From contig BDTQ01000290.1 in the NCBI GenBank assembly GCA_002898135.1, positions 1 through 15,362 on the forward strand: a DNA stretch of 15,362 nt, in the 5' to 3' direction. The notes under the pieces are model-generated. The model searched no databases. It was not told the origin of the DNA and saw only the letters and a list, made by a program, of their open reading frames with translations. Numbering within the stretch: the first letter of the stretch is position 1; the number at the start of each line of letters is the position of its first letter. The DNA is from a bacterium BMS3Bbin07 (lineage in GTDB: Bacteria > Nitrospirota > Thermodesulfovibrionia > Thermodesulfovibrionales > JdFR-85). The position numbers were made by a program, and so were the translations under genes. Positions 13,819-15,362 of the stretch are shown here, one piece after another.

Positions 13819-13842
13819 GCAGAAATAACTGATTATCATTAA
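13819..13842 (+). pseudogene. Vestige of higB toxin gene (last codons only)
   Basis: In the frame ending TAA at 13840-13842 the last residues read AEITDYH, close to the EIVDYH ending usual in HigB toxins. They sit exactly where a higB stop is expected, a few bases before the ribosome site of higA. Upstream (13793-13818) nothing toxin-like remains, and the preceding gene ends at 13792, so the toxin body appears deleted. The match is short and could be chance. Confidence 0.4.
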
Positions 13843-13854
13843 AGGAGTGATGCA

Positions 13855-14094
13855 ATGATGGTAAAGAAGAAATTATATCCTGTTCATCCTGGAGAGGTGT
13901 TTATGGAGGAATTTCTTAAGCCCACGGGGCTAAGCCAGAGCAAAATAGCCCATGATATAGGTGTGCCACCTCGCAGGATTAATGAGATTGTACTTAAAAA
14001 AAGAAGAATAACGGCTGACACAGCTCTAAGATTAGCCAGATATTTTGGTACATCACCAGAGTTTTGGCTTGGACTACAGGCTCAATATGATTAG
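13855..14094 (+). CDS. higA: HigA-type antitoxin, orphan and C-terminally shortened
   Basis: A 79-aa HTH (XRE/VapI-type) protein. PVHPGEVFMEEFLKPTGLSQSKIA, GVPPRRINEI, RRITADTALRLARYFGTSPEFWLGLQAQYD (shown in parts) is the near-universal HigA core. Relatives usually run on for another 15-20 residues after QA-YD; here a TAG follows at once, so the C-terminal helix is missing. AGGAG lies seven bases before the ATG at 13855; the next codon is also ATG. No intact higB precedes it, only a few matching codons. It may still bind DNA and act as a regulator, or be a decaying remnant. The complete HTH suggests recent loss. Confidence 0.85.
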   Translation: MMVKKKLYPVHPGEVFMEEFLKPTGLSQSKIAHDIGVPPRRINEIVLKKRRITADTALRLARYFGTSPEFWLGLQAQYD

Positions 14095-14156
14095 GTTTTT
14101 AGATTATTAATCCGTAACGAGAGCACATCCCTCCTGATCAACTCAATGCTTCCAGA

Positions 14157-14669
14157 TTACCACCCTCGGCTGTCACCGTCCTGCATCTTCTTTTCGTCCT
14201 TTCGCCAGATTCCCCAAAACAAGAGGCCGAGGACTACTCCTAAGGATATCTGGAGCATACAGAATGCCAGGATCTTCAAGTAGGCGAAGCCTGGATGGAG
14301 GAACCTCACAAGCCAGCCTGATGCCTCTCCGGTCAATGCGGAGAGGAACGGGATTACCACCCAGAACATCCTCCATCCATTCCGGATAGGCACAAACAGC
14401 AGCAGATGAGTCAGGAGCAGTATCACCAAACCCATCATCGGCATATGGAAGTGCGTCACCTCCAGCATCCCTTGGTAGGATCTGGGTGCGGTGAACTCTG
14501 CCTCTGAGCCCAGGTAGTAGTCCACCACTGATTTGTAGGAAAGACCTGTCTTATGGAAAAAGAGGAGGAAGTTGGTTATCCAGAATCCCACAAAGAATAC
14601 CAATGTCAGTGACAGAGTCAACCGCATGAAGGAATTCATTTTAAATCCTCCGTTCATCATGTACTTCAT
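14157..14669 (-). CDS. Four-helix membrane protein with histidines, coupled to an FMN-binding protein
   Basis: A 170-aa inner-membrane protein with four predicted helices at about 17-38, 76-94, 100-118 and 130-155. A loop rich in acidic and aromatic residues joins helices 1 and 2. Histidines lie at 39, 73, 75, 88 and 125; His73/75 and His88 border or lie within helix 2, in a pattern that could bind heme b, though no family motif confirms this. The ATG at 14669 overlaps the stop of the FMN-binding gene (ATGA), and GGAGGAAAG precedes it, so this start is preferred over the longer open frame. It may take electrons from quinol and pass them to the flavoprotein, but this is inference. I recognise no named family. 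Confidence 0.72.
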   Translation of the reverse strand: MKYMMNGGFKMNSFMRLTLSLTLVFFVGFWITNFLLFFHKTGLSYKSVVDYYLGSEAEFTAPRSYQGMLEVTHFHMPMMGLVILLLTHLLLFVPIRNGWRMFWVVIPFLSALTGEASGWLVRFLHPGFAYLKILAFCMLQISLGVVLGLLFWGIWRKDEKKMQDGDSRGW

Positions 14670-15220
14670 TGTCTTTCCTCCGGCAGTATCATGATCTTGT
14701 GAACGGCTAATGCACGCCGGACTGCTTTCAGTATGGCGCGTGTGCTTAGCGTGGCTCCGGTGATTCCCTGGATCTCCCGGCCGATTTGGAGTTCCGAAGA
14801 CAGCCCCCTGCCTATGAACTGCTTGATCCACCGCTTTGAGGGAAGATACTCCGGAGGTTCGAAAAAGGCCAACACATAAACGGCTCCAACCTTTCCTTTC
14901 GGGTCAACCACTACCATTAAGGTCTCGGGCTTGGTGCGAATCAGGTGTTGCTCCAGAAAGGCGTAACCCTCAACTTCTCCTCCGGCCTTTTGTCCGATGT
15001 AGACCGTCACCAGCCGGGATTCCAGCGGGGCACGAGCGAGATCAGTAACACGGCGCGCTTGATCCTCGGAGAGGAACAGCGCCCGCGTCTCCACCCGCAC
15101 CGCATCGGGGAAAGCCAGTCTCAGGGCAGCCGCTTTGTTGTAGAAAACCTCGGCTTCAGAAGGGAGAAACGCCGCAAGAGACAGAAGCACACCTGTCGCT
15201 GCAATGAGCAACTTTCTCAT
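14666..15220 (-). CDS. Exported FMN-binding-domain protein
   Basis: A 184-aa protein beginning with a typical signal peptide: MRKLL, a hydrophobic core to about residue 19, and SEA before EVFY as the likely cleavage site. It therefore acts outside the cytoplasm. The C-terminal half carries an FMN_bind domain (about 80-172) with GITGATLSTRAILKAVRRAL at 152-171. In RnfG/NqrC-type proteins the Thr of (S/T)GAT carries FMN through a phosphodiester bond made by ApbE; here it would be Thr157. The frame also has an ATG at 15256 overlapping the porin end, but the signal peptide favours 15220. It is coupled to a four-helix membrane protein and follows an outer-membrane barrel gene, suggesting extracytoplasmic electron transfer. 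Confidence 0.82.
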   Translation of the reverse strand: MRKLLIAATGVLLSLAAFLPSEAEVFYNKAAALRLAFPDAVRVETRALFLSEDQARRVTDLARAPLESRLVTVYIGQKAGGEVEGYAFLEQHLIRTKPETLMVVVDPKGKVGAVYVLAFFEPPEYLPSKRWIKQFIGRGLSSELQIGREIQGITGATLSTRAILKAVRRALAVHKIMILPEERQ

Positions 15221-15245
15221 GCCCGGTTTCCGGAGTCCCAACGTG

Positions 15246-15362
15246 TCAGAACGCATAAGCGATCCCGATATTCAGCTCGTCCGCCTTTGGAGCTGACGCT
15301 GAGTCGATGTTACGATAGTCCGCCTTGATGGCCACTTGCGGGATGGGCTTGTAGGTGAGTCC
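15246..15362 (-). CDS. Outer-membrane beta-barrel protein, C-terminal end (partial)
   Basis: The last 38 codons of a gene running in from the right edge. The residues alternate as amphipathic strands (PQVAIKADYRN, then ELNIGIAYAF) and end in Phe, the C-terminal signature recognised by the BAM machinery. The stop (15248-15246) lies 25 bp before the ATG of the FMN-binding gene, so the three genes form one operon. A porin or metal-oxide/anion channel is likely, but the family cannot be named from this fragment. Confidence 0.7.
   Translation of the reverse strand, partial: GLTYKPIPQVAIKADYRNIDSASAPKADELNIGIAYAF

Noticed and set aside
14670..14831. Longer N-terminus for the four-helix membrane protein
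   Set aside because: It would overlap the FMN-binding gene by 160 bp; the ATGA junction with GGAGGAAAG before it is far more likely.

Overview
The window is 15.4 kb of bacterial chromosome of moderate GC content, with Gram-negative features: an outer-membrane barrel C-terminus, a signal peptide, and an IHF/HU pair. The ihfA-merR-tRNA-Pro order, the lexA-dinB pairing, the large HPr-kinase-like protein and the scattered GTCATTCC and ACGCAGAT repeat families suggest an uncultured Nitrospirota or Desulfobacterota-like lineage. That placement is inference; there is no rRNA or taxonomic marker to settle it.

Left part (1-3290, + strand): the last 60 codons of mutL, a 129-bp MITE-like element with a perfect 8-bp direct repeat at its ends, an inositol-monophosphatase-family phosphatase, a cluster of small palindromic repeats, and an ABC-F ATPase. 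Next comes a convergent SOS operon on the - strand (3352-5516): lexA, a coupled 82-aa protein and dinB (DNA polymerase IV). A near-consensus promoter in front of lexA carries a 26-bp palindrome overlapping its -10 and spacer. The -10 lies so close to the ATG that the mRNA should be leaderless.

Middle (5550-9275, mostly - strand): two kinds of dispersed intergenic repeat, a tRNA-Pro(GGG) with encoded CCA directly behind merR and ihfA (a strong promoter lies before ihfA), a separate HU gene with 18-bp tandem repeats at its promoter, and a 591-aa protein with an HPr-kinase/PEPCK-type P-loop. The divergent 466-bp gap holds a good intrinsic terminator that may end a small RNA.

Right part (9276-14094, + strand): rpsU (TTG start) and a cold-shock-type DEAD-box helicase with a DbpA-like C-terminal domain, preceded by a short overlapping ORF; a second, degenerate copy of the MITE; an SPFH protein with three zinc ribbons overlapping a protein built from a duplicated zinc-ribbon module; and a decayed higBA locus with a shortened higA and only a few codons of higB.

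Right edge (14157-15362, - strand): a compact operon with base composition that looks richer in GC. It encodes an outer-membrane barrel (C-terminus only), an exported FMN-binding-type protein with a TGAT flavinylation-like motif, and a four-helix, histidine-containing membrane protein, which together look like an extracytoplasmic electron-transfer module. The best candidates for undescribed biology are the SPFH/zinc-ribbon pair, the HprK-like protein, and the FMN/4-TM/porin operon.
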